Positions 23,280-35,170 of a stretch of DNA of 64,000 bases are shown in pieces. This DNA is from Basidiobolus meristosporus CBS 931.73 (Eukaryota > Basidiobolomycota > Basidiobolomycetes > Basidiobolales > Basidiobolaceae). The notes beneath the pieces are model-generated. The model did not search any database. It was not told the origin of the DNA and saw only the letters and a list, made by a program, of their open reading frames with translations. The stretch covers positions 1-64,000 of the forward strand of contig MCFE01000410.1 in the NCBI GenBank assembly GCA_002104905.1, written 5' to 3'. Numbering within the stretch: position 1 is the first letter of the stretch; the number at the start of each line of letters is the position of its first letter. Both the position numbers and the translations under genes were made by a program.

Positions 23280-26200
23280 CCATAAATCACTTTATGATAA
23301 TAACTTGGTCCTGTGGGTGGATCCAATCTGGATCAGCCATCAGGATCCCATCAAGAGACTATCATTATACTTGCAGCTTGGAGTTACTGACCCTCTTAAT
23401 GATTTTATGGTAGGATCACAACAGTGTTTTGCTAATTTTACTACCAAATAAAGTGACAAACCTTAATGAGATTTGGTTGGTGCTGTAACAATAATTGCAT
23501 GGTATTGTTGTGGTCTTATTGCGCTCTACAGCTATTGTAAATGGATTCAACCCGCCAGGAAATCTAATTATCTTATATGGCAAGAAACCTGATGGAGTTT
23601 CAACAAGCTCACAGCAAGACTCAGATGGCATTTTATTGGCAGTATGGTGGCCTATAGCTGGTCCTGTATAATGCTACCTTACCAATTTACCAAATGGTAT
23701 TTCCTTTTTCTACCTCCCCTTGTGCAAATCACATATTCCACTGTAGAATCACCCCTCTATATTTGCTTACCCATTACTACCTTGGGTCTTCCACATATAG
23801 TTCAAATCAAAAAAACTTTGGCCTCCTGCTTACTAACCTTTACAAATGTGCACACCTGCTGCAATTGACATACTTTATCACCTCAACCTTACAGCTTTTC
23901 AGTGTGATACTTGCAAAGCTGCCATATACCTTGTACAACTGGTAACATAAGCATCTTGCAAACATATTCTTGGTTGTTATCACTTCTGCCATGAATACCT
24001 CCTGAGTATCTGCAAATAACTTCTTGGTATTTAGCCAATATATTCCTTCTCCCTGCTGGACTCAAGTCACACTCATAGGTATGCTCTGGCTCTTGTTTGT
24101 GTGAATTCTGTATGGAATGATGTAGAAGTTAGCTAGTGACCTAGAGAAATCTGGCATACCTTGGTAGAGCTTTCCTAATAAAAATTAGTTGCTTGTTGCA
24201 CCCAACCCAATTTTGCAATACTTAACTGATTACCCAAGTATTGGGGTGCTTAGCTTCTTAATGCCATATGCATAGGTGTCTCCATGCTTACATTTGTCCT
24301 CAGTATTTTCCAACTCTTCCTGGCTGTCCACTATGTGCCAACTCATTGCATCCATGCCAGCCTTGAAGGTAATATTCTTGATGGGATTAGAATATGGTAG
24401 TACCTGCAAGTTGACTTGTCTTCCTATCCTCCTACATATCTGCTCCATAGGAAACTATCAAAAGGTGGAGTAAGGCCCAATATTCTCCACATACCATACA
24501 AGATGGAGTAGAAAATGGATACAGTAGCAGCTGAGATCTACGTGTTCAGCTTTATGTGTGTTGTATAGCCCCTCAAATCTCATTACAGACTCCTTGCACA
24601 ACAGCTGTAGATGTGTCAAGCTGGCAGTGGTGATCAGCTTCTAGATCAGTATTCATACAATGTCCATATATGACTCCCAATGCTTCCAATGTACTCTTGG
24701 TAGGAATGGCTTCAGAACGCCACTTGAATAAATGCATATCCAATTTATCCATTCTTTGCGTTGTATTGTTGCATATATGTAGGAATATTGAGTGGAGCCT
24801 GTGGGAAGTACTTAGGTTAATGGATACTCTGTAATATCTTGGCAATTTTTTCAAATTTCTCTGGAATCTTGAAGGGCTCATTTAGCTTGAAATGCACCAT
24901 GTACAACTTGGTCATCAGTATAGGGATATTGTTGAGAAGCAAATGCATTGCTCCCAGTGGAATGCTTTTGCTCCAACAGATACCCTCTACCTAAAATATC
25001 TCTGGTCTCCAATTGCTACCATATTGTGGCCAATGGCTTATAGCTTGCCAACTTTACCGCAATTGCATGCTGACTTCTGCACATTTTCTCTGTGGAAAGA
25101 TGATATTCTCAGTGCTGGTGTTGGGGTAATAATAATGTGCGTGAGTTATGGACTAAATCCCCTGGATATCACACATTAGACAGTAACACTGTCCATTGTG
25201 CCCAGAGAAACCTGCTATCTTGCTGATGGCTGGGGTATCTCCAATGTAGATACTAATATGTGCTTTGACATGATGGCCATTTACTGTTATCCTGCTCAAA
25301 GGCATACAAAATTAATCCAGCAATGGATACAGGTAGCTACACTCTTATACCATAAGATGGGTGGCAGATTCAGATTGATGAGAATCAGTGGCCAGCAGGA
25401 TTTGCTGGTGGAGTACTTGTAGAATGAGAATCTATCAAGTGCCAAGGCAAAGGAATAGTCATACAAACCTTCAATGTTGCCCTTGCTTCTTAGCTGTCTG
25501 TAATATTTGCCATCAAATATATTGGATATGTTTGCACTTGATTGATACTGAGTGCAGTACTCTATAGCTTTGCAATATTTATTGGACTGTATTAGCTTCC
25601 ACAGACAGGAAATTACCAGAATTTATCCAGAGTGTGAACATTGTTTTCCCTTGATGGTTGTGGATTCTTGGCAATTTGGACACATTGCTATGGTAGCATT
25701 CTTGGATATGAGTACCATGCAACTGTTAACATATGCTGGAATCAGGACAGTCTTTGGATCTTATGTTGCCAGCCACATGATGGTTGTCCACTTGTACCAT
25801 ATACATGGTAAGTTGCATCCTGGAATGAATTTGGCAATAAGTAATAATAACTCCTCAAAGCCCCATTACTGATATTAGTGAAAATGCACCACTGCTCTAG
25901 CCACAACATTACATCATTCACTAGTAAATGGATTGCTGGGCTCACTTGGCTCCCTAAAGTATCCTTGGCATTAGTTTCAACAGATGTAGTCTTGTTGCAT
26001 ATTGGGACTTAACCAGGCTCATAGGTGGTACTGTGGTTAGGGATATAGGCTCACAATCCAGCAGTGAACCTTCTTTGTCAGAGCTATCACTCTGCATGCC
26101 ATATTTAGATGGCTGAGGTTAGCCTAAAGGCATCACAAACTCACCTGACTCAGTTTGCCCAAGGTGACAAAGATGGCCAGGTGCTAATATAGAAGTATCA

Positions 26201-26990
26201 ACTGGCTGGCAAGATAATGTTGGTAGAGTAGTAACTAATGAATGGTCAAATATGACTTGTGCGGCAAAACACTGGCTGTGATCCTTGTTATACTTCCTAT
26301 GCTGTCTGCATGCTTCATGGCTGAGAGGCTTGCTACAATAGCCACATGGTCTTTTTCTCTTCTCTTACAGCATTGAGTCAAAGTAGTCTTGTCCATGGGG
26401 CAAACAGTTTGACCTTCAACACTGTAATGCTATTTTACCACTTTTTGGTCAATACTCATGTGACTATAAGACAGTCTTCTATCTGAGACACTGCACTTAC
26501 ATGAGTGTAGGATCCAATGATGACCCACCATAGTAGACATTATAAATAAAGTTGTGGCACCACATAGTCCAGATTCCGTATGAGAGGATAATATGTGTAG
26601 AGCACTCAATATCCCAGGTAGAGAAAGCAGTACCTTTGCTGCTAAGAAAGAACTCAAGTAGCTCAATGTCATAGCTAAGAATTGAAGTATTTCCCAATGT
26701 AACTGCAGAGGAACACCATACAGTCTTTGAAGCTCAGCAACAGTGCCCAAAGATAAAGCCCATAGAAAAATCTATCACAGCATGGGAGGGTGGCAATGTG
26801 GTGTTTATACCAAAGCCTAATTATTAAGAGACATTGAAGATCTGTGAAGCTATTGAGTGCAATAATGAAGAATAGGCAAGTATTTAAGAGGCCGTCAGAA
26901 GTCTGGCACACCATCACCTCAAGGCTGGCATACCATGAAAACATCAAGAACTCAAGGCCAAACAGAATGCACTTGACTTGATCAATGAGC
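23280..26990 (-). pseudogene. E transposon copy 1, Tnp2-like transposase remnant
   Basis: Minus-strand degenerate reading colinear with copy 2 at 30050-35170. Near 26390-26330 lies a finger-like MDKTT...RPCGYC.KPLSHE.C.QH segment. Further on are SCWPLILINLNLPPIL near 25390, and NLQVLPYSNPIKNITF with MSWH at 24448-24230. The WPLILINLNLPP string and its surroundings resemble the Tnp2/transposase_21 family of CACTA-type DNA transposons. Stops and frameshifts are frequent. Short plus-strand ORFs here (for example 24892-25422) are shadows. Confidence 0.65.
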
Positions 26991-26999
26991 ATTATCCTG

Positions 27000-27604
27000 A
27001 ATTCAAGCAGGCAAACAGATTTTGGGCCAGTATTGGTATGTTAAGAAAGTATCTTAAGAATAGCAGAAACTATCAAAGGCAGTAGAACAAGGGTGCCATA
27101 GCTAAAACCAGGGGCTTTCCCCAGAGCCTGCTACAAGCAGGGCCAAAAGCTCCAGACAAGTGTCAAAGAGATGTCAGTTATCTGGAAGAGTAACATTTAG
27201 GGACAAGCAGGCAGATATGTATGGACCAGCATAGCATTTATCAAGGAAAAAGCGTAGTACCACTCAAGAAGCACTCAGTCAAAGTAGCAGTAAAGGACCT
27301 GGCAGTGATAAAAACCTGCAGCTTTTACAGGAGCCTGTCACAACTGCAATTGAGTGCTTGAAACAAGTGGAAAAGAAGTGTCAGGTTGCCAGAAGAGTGC
27401 CAGCAAGGGACAAGCAGACCAAAATAGATGTGTCAGAGCAATATTTCTCAAGCAGAAAATGTTACTCATCATAAGATGCACTCATAAAAAGCAGCAGTGA
27501 AGGCCTGGTTGTGATAAAGAAACAGGTAAGGGAAAAACGTCTGCCCAAGCCTGAGACAGGGGGGCATGCAAAAAAAAACTGCAGCTCTCACCAATTGATG
27601 CTGC
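27000..27604 (+). pseudogene. E accessory region copy 1, left part
   Basis: Similar to 35190-35480 beside E copy 2 (shared words such as AAGTGTCAGGTTGCCAGAAGAGTGCC and its counterpart, and AAGCACTCAGT). It is probably a second, unidentified protein or a non-coding part of the E element. No conserved domain recognised. Broken at 27604 by T1 copy 3 and continuing at 28676. Confidence 0.5.
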
Positions 27605-28675
27605 TGTGGTGGTGTATAGGTCCAAGGGAGAGATACATCCAACACTTCTCAAGTGTTTTGTGTGTGGGGTGTTCACTGGGTGCAATAACCTCTGGCAAAA
27701 GCTTGCTAGGAATACTTGGGTTCTGTCTCTAATCTAATGTGAAGGGGAATAAAGCCACAAGCTTGTCAAGGGAAAACTATTGAGCTACAATCCCCAGCTT
27801 AGTAGGTGTCTTAACAAAAGTATGTGCTGGGTTCAGCATCCTTTGAGATGACAATGTACTAAAGCTTCCAAAGTCAAAACAACTGTAAACTCCACCAGCA
27901 GGGACTTGATAAGAATGCAGCTGTGGTCAATAGTTACAAAGACAGAAAAGTATCTCTGCCTGTACAAGAACAAACTTGGGAAAGAATCAAATATAATAAA
28001 AGATACCTACTCTGAGTATTCCTCACAAGTAGTGCCTCCAAGGTCAGTTGGCTGTCAGCGCAGTTTCCTGGGAGTGTCCTGTAGTCTGGGGTTGGAAGTT
28101 CAGGTAGCAGCAGGTAGCAGTGATCACACTAATCAACAAGTTGGTATATTGATAAAAGGGATGATGATTTATTGTTGAGGGATAGCCTCCCTTATATACT
28201 TTTCTTACTGGCTAAATGGTTACTAATCATGGTGTACCAGAAGGTTCCAGATATAAATAGAAGTCTTAATGACATCAGAACAACCTAAGATTGTTATAAG
28301 TAGGTGCCGGAAGGTTCTAAGAGGCACAGCATATCCAACCAATTGGGAATCAGTATTCTGAAACCTGTGTAACATAGGGATACCATATACAGTATGGAAA
28401 TGGTAGGGATGGTGGCACGGGTTGATCACGTTTCATGGGTTCTAGCATGGGTACTTGCCTAACATAGAAGCACTTATGGCTAGTAATCTTACATGAAGTG
28501 AGGGGTAACTTATGCAATAAGGTAAGCAAGTGTGATTGTCAACCAGCTTATGGGATAGTACTGATTAGATAAGACAAATGGGATAAAACTAAAATAAGTG
28601 CAGCAGAGATATAGGAAAGTAGAAAATAAGGGAATGAGCACATTTGTCAGTGGATGACTCTGTCACCCCACTACA
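27605..28675 (-). repeat. T1 solo LTR copy 3
   Basis: 1071 bp in minus orientation (TGTGGTGGTG...CCACTACA read on the plus strand). Target duplication CTGC (27601-27604) and CCGC (28676-28679), again one transition at a CpG. The host sequence rejoins to match 35480-35530. TATA and AATAAATCATCATCCC motifs are on the minus strand near 28190-28150. Confidence 0.88.
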
Positions 28676-29640
28676 CCGCAAGCCCAGATCAAGCCAAATC
28701 CCATCATAGCCAAGAGGGATTACCAGCAAGAAAACAGCTGTGCCCACAAGAGTTGGAAGCACAGCCAGTTGATCTACACTCCAGCAAGGTAGATGAGTTT
28801 GCAGAAAAAGACAATTTGTCTACCTCAGCCTCCATATCCTCCATTGCTGACAAAGTGGAGATCACACTGACAGACAAAGCTACAACATCAAGAGCTTAAA
28901 AGACAATCACAATGCCTTCAGTGGAATTTTGGAAAATGAATAGGCACATCAAGATGTTGCAGCACTTCTTCAAGTGCAGTGCTCAAGAAAACGCACTTAA
29001 ATATTGCAAAGATTTATTGCAAAGACTGGCGGATGAAGAGCTGGACCTTGCAGTGCTAGCTAAAGACCAGGATGTGTAGGAACCAGTGAATGAACCGTGG
29101 CATAATGACATTGGGTTCCCACCAAAGTTGTGGAGCCAGAGCATTACAGCAGAAATTCTTATTCAGTGGTGAATATTAATGGAGTTACTTATTGAGTGTG
29201 AAGTTGGGCTTGATGTTAGTGTAGGATATAGGGGCTTATATAGAGGCTTATATAGGTCAATACAATTGGTAACTGAGGTAAAACTGAAGTTTCAACAGAA
29301 ATAAATTAATTTGTATGCATAAAAAGTAAGAGAAACAGTTTAGTCAGGAACTAAGGAGTGTGAAAAGAGGCAATAGCCAATCAAAGCACACAAACATAGG
29401 AGATGATAGAGTGTCTGGAATAGAGAGTGAGCAAACTAGCACGGAACCAATCAAAAGTCACTTATACATTGTTGTAATGAAAAATTTTGACCAAGTTTTT
29501 TGTGATATCTGGGGTGCAATTATTTTTCAACAATCTCTGGATGGTGTCCTGACAGGATCAGTACCTCTTAGTCACAGGACTTTAACTTTGTGATGGCCTT
29601 TAGATGGGATCCTTACAATAACTTTTCAAAGGTATCAGTG
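28676..29640 (+). pseudogene. E accessory region copy 1, right part
   Basis: Colinear with 35500-36430. The reading at 28654-28899 (KVDEFAEKDNLSTSASISS, then ITLTDKATT) parallels 35483-35755 (EVHQLAEKSTLSTTASPS, LTEKAT). A later shared block contains SHLYIVVMKNFDQVFCDIWG and its counterpart SHFSIVVMKDYDKVFGDIW. The pattern of shared amino-acid words suggests a once-coding second ORF of unknown function. Both copies are broken. Confidence 0.5.
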
Positions 29641-29677
29641 TTATCTATCAAACCAGTTTTATTAGTCAGCAGATGAA

Positions 29678-29974
29678 TTGGCAGATTCCTATCATGCAGA
29701 AGTAGATATACTGAGTAATATACAATTGGGTGATGATAATGCATTTGTTATGATGTGTAGTTGCCTTACTAATGCCCCTGCAAATTACATGACCTTGATG
29801 CAAACAGTCTTCCAGGAGTACTTTGACATGTTTGTTGTAATCTATCTAGACAACATATTGATATACAGCAAGACAGAAGAGGAACACTTGGTGCACATTG
29901 AGAAGGTCTTGCAGAAGCTAAGAGAGAGCAAGCTCTATGGCAAGCTAGCAAAATGTGAATTCTTGAAGGAATAG
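29678..29974 (+). pseudogene. Gypsy RT fragment (G family)
   Basis: Contains [34 protein letters not shown] and [13 protein letters not shown], closely matching the RT of copy A, with the catalytic YLDD changed to YLDN. Only about 220 bp (29755-29972) are clearly homologous. No LTR is attached. Confidence 0.85.
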
Positions 29975-30049
29975 GTGATGATATGCTAGACTTCAGACAG
30001 CCTCTTGAATATTAGCCTACTCTTTACTATTGCACACAATAGCTTCAAG

Positions 30050-32292
30050 GATCTTCACTGTCTTTTGATATTTAGGCTTTGGTATGAATGCATGTTGTCT
30101 CCCTCCCATTCTGTGATTGGTTTTTCTGTGGATTTTATCTTTGGGCACTGTTGTTGAGCTTCAAAGATTGTATGTTGTTCCTCTGCTGTTACATTGGGAA
30201 ATACTTTAATTCTTATCTGTGACATTAAGCTACATGAGTTCCTTCTTTGCAGCAAAGATACTGCTTTCTCTACCTTGAATATTGATAGCTCTACATGTAT
30301 CATCCATTCATGCTATTTCTTAACTATTTCCTGATTTCTCTGGGCCATTGCATCTATCCTATCAGCCACTGCACCTAATTACTTCATTACACCTTTGGTA
30401 AGTGCTGACAACATACTTGCTAATATCAGTGGTGGTAATGTTATGATGGCCACTTGCTGGTCCTCAACTGAATATACTGCAATTGCAACACTCTCTTCTG
30501 CCTGAGCATAATAGTCAGCTTGCGGATCTGCAGAGGTTCTCAATTGCCTACTTGACTGAGAGCCTGAGATCTGCCTTATTACCTTCAGTGGGCACACTGT
30601 TAAAATGGCCTTTTTTGGATGTAACCCTGCTTGTTGCACTAAATATCAAGGCAAGCTGTTGTCCAACTGTTCTTCTGCTGCTGTCAGCAGAGGGGTTTGG
30701 TTGAGAACCAGACAACTTTGCTCTATTTTCTGGCCACATATATATGAAAGTGAGTCAAGCCAAAGAGGAAAGAGTGGTATAAATATGTGGGTATGTGGAG
30801 CTGCAACTTTATTTATAGTGCTTACTATGGCAGGTCACCATTGATTCTTACATTCATGTAGGCGCAATGTCTCAAATATAAGACTGTCTTAAATTCACCT
30901 GAGTATTGGCCAAAAAGTGATATCATAGTGTTACATTGCTGAAGGTCAAGCTGCTTGCCTCATGGACAAGACTACTGTGATTCAATGCCATAACAGAAGA
31001 GATAAAAGACCATGTGGTTATTGTATCAAGACTCTCAGCCATAAAACATGCAAACAGCATAGAAAGTACTAAAAGATCACAGCTAGTGCATTGCCACTCA
31101 AGTCATATTAACCATTCATCAGTCATTAATGTACAAACATTATCCTGCCTGCCAGTTGATACTGCTATAGTAGCACCTGGCCATCTTTGTATCCTTGATC
31201 AAACTGAGTGTGGTGAAGTTGTGGTTCCTTTTGGCTCACCTCAGCCTTTGGAATATGGCATGCAGATTGATAGCTCTAACAGAGAAGGCTCACTGATGGA
31301 TTGTGAGCCCATCCCCTCTAACAGCAGTGCTATGCATGAGCCCAGTCAAATCTCATTATGCAATGAGATAGCACCCATTGAAACAAATGCCAAGGATACT
31401 TTATGCAGCTAAGTGAGCCCAATAATTCATCTTCTGGTGTATGATGTAATGTTGTGGCTAGAGAAGTGGCGTGTTTCCACTAATATCAGTAATTGGGGCT
31501 TTGAGGATTTACTACTACTTTCTGCCAAGCTTATTCTGGGATGCAACTTACCATGTACAATGTACAACTGGACACCTATCATGCAGCTGGTAACATATGA
31601 CCCAGAGACTATTCACATCCAAAAATGCCACCATTGCCATCCATTCAAGTTGTCAGGATTCAACCACCATTGAGGGAAAACACAGCTAACACTCCAAATA
31701 TATTCCAGTTATACCTTGCTTAAAGAAGCTCATGCAGTCCAATGGATATTGCAAAACTATAAAATACCTCACTCAGTATCAATCAAGTGCAAACATATCC
31801 AATGTATTTGATGACAAACATCACAAACAGCCAAGAAGCAAGGGCTACTTTGAAGGAATGCAAGGTCATGACTTTGCTTTAGCGCCGGATGGATTCTTAT
31901 TAAACAAGTACTCTACCAGCAAATCCTGCTGGCTACTGATTCTTATCAACCTCAATCTGGCACCCATCTTAAGGTATCAGGGCCAAGATCTGATGGTAGT
32001 CTCACTGGTATCTGGGCCAAAATCACTGTCCAACCCAGATACCTACCTGTATCCATTGCTGGATGGATTTTGTATGCTTTCCAGCAGGATAACAGTAAAG
32101 GGCCATCATGCCAAAGTGCATATTATCATCTGCATTGGAGATACCCCAGCCATCAGCAAGATAGCAGGTTTTTCTGAGCATAATGAACATTATTGCTGTT
32201 GAATGCATGACATCCAGGGGATTTACTCCATAACTCACACACATTATTATTACCCAAACACCAACACTAAGAACATCATCTTCCCACAGAGA
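30050..32292 (+). pseudogene. E transposon copy 2, Tnp2-like transposase, 5' part
   Basis: The best preserved stretch is 31732-32202. It reads HDFALAPDGFLLNKYS, CWLLILINLNLAPILRYQ, SLVSGPKSLSNPDTYLYPL and GDTPAISKIAGFSEHNEHYC. The sequence DGF...W.(V/L)ILIN.NL.P..R, GPK.P.N.D..LYPL, GD.PA.SK..G...H matches the Tnp2-type transposase of CACTA elements by family knowledge. Upstream at about 30985-31060 is a finger-like CGYCIKTLSHKTCKQH. Several stops separate the parts. The reading is broken by an F LTR at 32297 and resumes at 33471. Confidence 0.72.
30305..30775. other. Extra 0.47-kb segment inside E copy 2
   Basis: Present here but absent from the colinear position of E copy 1 (near 26580). 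It holds short minus-strand ORFs of up to 86 aa with no domain recognised. It has no clear terminal repeats, so it may be another small insertion or a stretch lost from copy 1. Confidence 0.4.
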
Positions 32293-32296
32293 GAAC

Positions 32297-33466
32297 TGTG
32301 GTAATGGAAAGTACTCCATTACTACAATATCTCTAAACCAATATCGCACTCATTTCTTTATTTTGCTTTTTGCTATTGTAACACACAAGTGAAAGATCAA
32401 GAATTTCCATCTTGGAAGAACAAATGCTCCAGACCCTGACAAGCAATCCACCCAAGAATATTATGTCATACAGAACACGTAGTAGCCAACACATGTTTCA
32501 AATTACAGCTCATTTGAAGCAGTACTTGAGGAGTTATAACCAAAATAGTCCAATTATTATATATACTATGCCTTATTGCTAGGATTACTATGGTGACTTT
32601 GAACACGTGTTACTTTTGAACCAGCCAACCAAATCACATGATACTTTAACAGGTGCTGCCCCTATGTCCAATCTGCGCCACTGCAAAGTTTTAGCTTTAT
32701 ATCATGTGTATTGCTTGCGCAATCGCCCAAAAACTTTGACCCTTCAAAATTTTCATATATATGACTTCCCCAGCTGAAAAATAAAGAGAGAGCCTCTCTT
32801 TCCAGAATCTCCACACTACAATTAAAAGTTTAAAAGTTATGAGACTTCCCCTGCATCACTTGCACTGTTGAGTATTATGACTTTGATCAGTACTACATCA
32901 GTAAAGAGACTGCAAAGCTCACAAGAATCCAATCTAAGTTCTACAAGAAACTACCCCTTTTCTGTCAGAAAAGCCCCCTCAAGGAAACCCCTTTACTCTA
33001 AAGACACCCCTTTAGACACCCCTTTAGTCTAAAGACCCCTTTAGAGACCCCTTTATGAAACCCCTTTACTCTAAAGAAGCCCCTTTAGACACCCCTTTAG
33101 GTCTAAAGACCCCTTTAGAGACTTCTACAACACACCCCTTCAGGTTAAAGGGGAGTTCAGAATTTCCATATTAGGAAATATCTTCTCAGAAAGGAAAGTG
33201 ACTTCCAAATAAGGAAAAGTTACAATAAAAGTAAATAAGCCCATCAGTCAACAGAAGGTCAGAACACTGCTGTAGAAGTGATAAACACTGCCTACAGTAT
33301 ATTTTGAGCCTAAGATTGAGGAAATTAGTGAAAGTAATATCTTCTATTGGTATATCAAACTCCCAATAAACTAGTTCAGTATTAGCATACTGGAATTTGT
33401 TGTATATTGTTGATTAGCCTCTACATTGTAGAACAAGCCCCAAACTAATCATAATACAACATAACA
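32297..33466 (-). repeat. F-family solo LTR copy 2
   Basis: 1170 bp splitting E copy 2. Plus-strand ends TGTGGTAATG...ATAACA; target duplication GAAC at 32293-32296 and 33467-33470, perfect. It contains a CCCCTTTA minisatellite (32985-33125) that copy 1 lacks. Multiple CpG sites remain, so it is younger than copy 1. No coding region. Confidence 0.82.
32985..33125. repeat. CCCCTTTA-rich minisatellite in F LTR
   Basis: Two higher-order units of about 70 bp (starting near 32984 and 33056). Each begins GAAACCCCTTTACTCTAAAG and continues with four to five further CCCCTTTA words spaced by AGACA or GTCTAAAGA. The equivalent part of F copy 1 (about 22320-22350) has only one or two such words. Confidence 0.85.
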
Positions 33467-33470
33467 GAAC

Positions 33471-35170
33471 ATAGAGAAGTTAACATGCAATTGCGGGAAA
33501 TTGGACAAGCTATAAGTCATCAGCCTGAATATGGAATCAATTGGAAACCGGAGATACTTAAGACAGAGGGTATTTGTTGGAGCAAAAGCTTTCCACTGGA
33601 AGCAAGCATTTGCTTTTTAATAATATCTCTATACTGATGACTAAGTTGTACATGGGGCATTTCAAGCTAAATGAGCCCTTTGAGACACCAGAGAAATTTG
33701 AAAGAACTGGCAAGATATTACAGTGTATTTGCTACTTTAAGTACTTCTCATGGGCTCCAATCAATATTCATATGAATATGCAACAACTCAAACGCAAAGA
33801 CAGGATAAACTGGATAAGTATTTATTCTAGTGGCATTCTGATGCCATTCCTACCAAGAGTACATAGGAAACATTTGGAGTCATATATGAACATTGTAGGA
33901 ATATTTATCCAGAAGCAGATCACCAATACCAACTTGGCACATCTACAGCTGTTGTGCAAGGAGTTTGTAATGGGATTTGAGCAGCTATTCTACAAACATA
34001 AAGCTGAATGTGTAGGTCTCTGTTGCTACTGTATCCATCTCTACTCCATCTTGCTTGGTGTGTGAAGAATATTGGGCTTTGCTTCACCTTTTGGGAGTTT
34101 CCTATGGAGCAGATGCGCAGAGAAATAGGAATTCAAGTCAAGTTGCAGGTATTACCATATCCCAATATCACCAAGAATATTACCTTCAGGGCCATCATTG
34201 ATGTGATGAGCTGGCACACGAAGGACAGCACATGGAGACACATATGCCTATGAAATTATGAAGCTAAGCAGCCCCAATGAATGGGCAATCAGTTAAGTAA
34301 TGCAAAGTTGGGTTGGGAGCAACAAGCAACTAATTTTTGTTAAGACAGCTCTACCAAAGTATGCCAGGCTTCTCTTGGTCTCAAGCCAACTTCTACATCA
34401 TTCAATATGGGATTCACACCAACAAGTGCCAGAGCACATATATAAGGGGGACTTGAATCCAGCAGGGAGAAGGAACATATTGGCTAAATACCAAGAAGTT
34501 ATTTGCAGATATTTAGGAGGTATTCATGGCTGAGGTTGTGGCAACCAAGGATATATTTGCAAGATGTATGTGTTACCAGTAGTACAAGGTATTTGGCACC
34601 TTTGCAAGTAGCACAATAAAATGCTGTAAGGTTGAGGTGATAGCAGTATGTCAATAGTGGTAGGTGTGCCCATTTGTAGTGGTTAGTAAGCAGGAGGCCA
34701 TAGTACTTTTTGATTTGAGCTGCATGTGGAATACCCAAGGTAGTAGTGGGCAAGCAAACAAAGTGATCTGATTCTACAGTGGAATATATGAATTGCACAA
34801 GGGGAGGTAGAAAAGGAAATACCATTTGGTAAATTGATGCAGTAGCATTGTACAGGACTAGCTGTAGGCTGCAATACTGCCATAATGATGCCAATAAAGA
34901 CTCACTATGAGGCCATCAGACACTACCAAGTTTCTTGCCATTTAAAGCAACTGGATGTACTGGCTGGTTTGATCCATTCAAAATAGTTGTGGAGTGCATT
35001 AAGACTATAACATTACCATGCAATTATTGCTACAGCACTAATCAAACCCTGTCAGGTTTTTCAACTTTATTTGGCAGCAAATTACCCTAACACCATCATG
35101 GTCCTGTTATGAGATTGTCAAGAGAGTCACTAATTCTAAGCTGCTGCTATTATGATGGTCTCTAAGCAGG
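33471..35170 (+). pseudogene. E transposon copy 2, Tnp2-like transposase, 3' part
   Basis: Continues copy 2 after the F insertion. The open stretch 33574-34065 (KLYMGHFKLNEPFETPEKF..., LQLLCKEFVMGFEQLFYKHK) and 34008-34253 (IQVKLQVLPYPNITKNITF, MSWH) are colinear with minus-strand copy 1 at 24881-24230. In Tnp2 transposases this C-terminal part follows the catalytic core. Minus-strand ORFs at 34499-34894 are shadows. Broken by stops. Confidence 0.65.

Noticed and set aside
23644-25422. Plus-strand ORFs in E copy 1 and the minus-strand ORFs at 34499-34894 in E copy 2
   Set aside because: They are similar to each other only because the two copies are in opposite orientation. The transposase motifs are on the other strand.
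32985-33125. CRISPR-like array
   Set aside because: The words are short and unevenly spaced, the spacers are themselves repeats, and the setting is a fungal LTR. It is a minisatellite.
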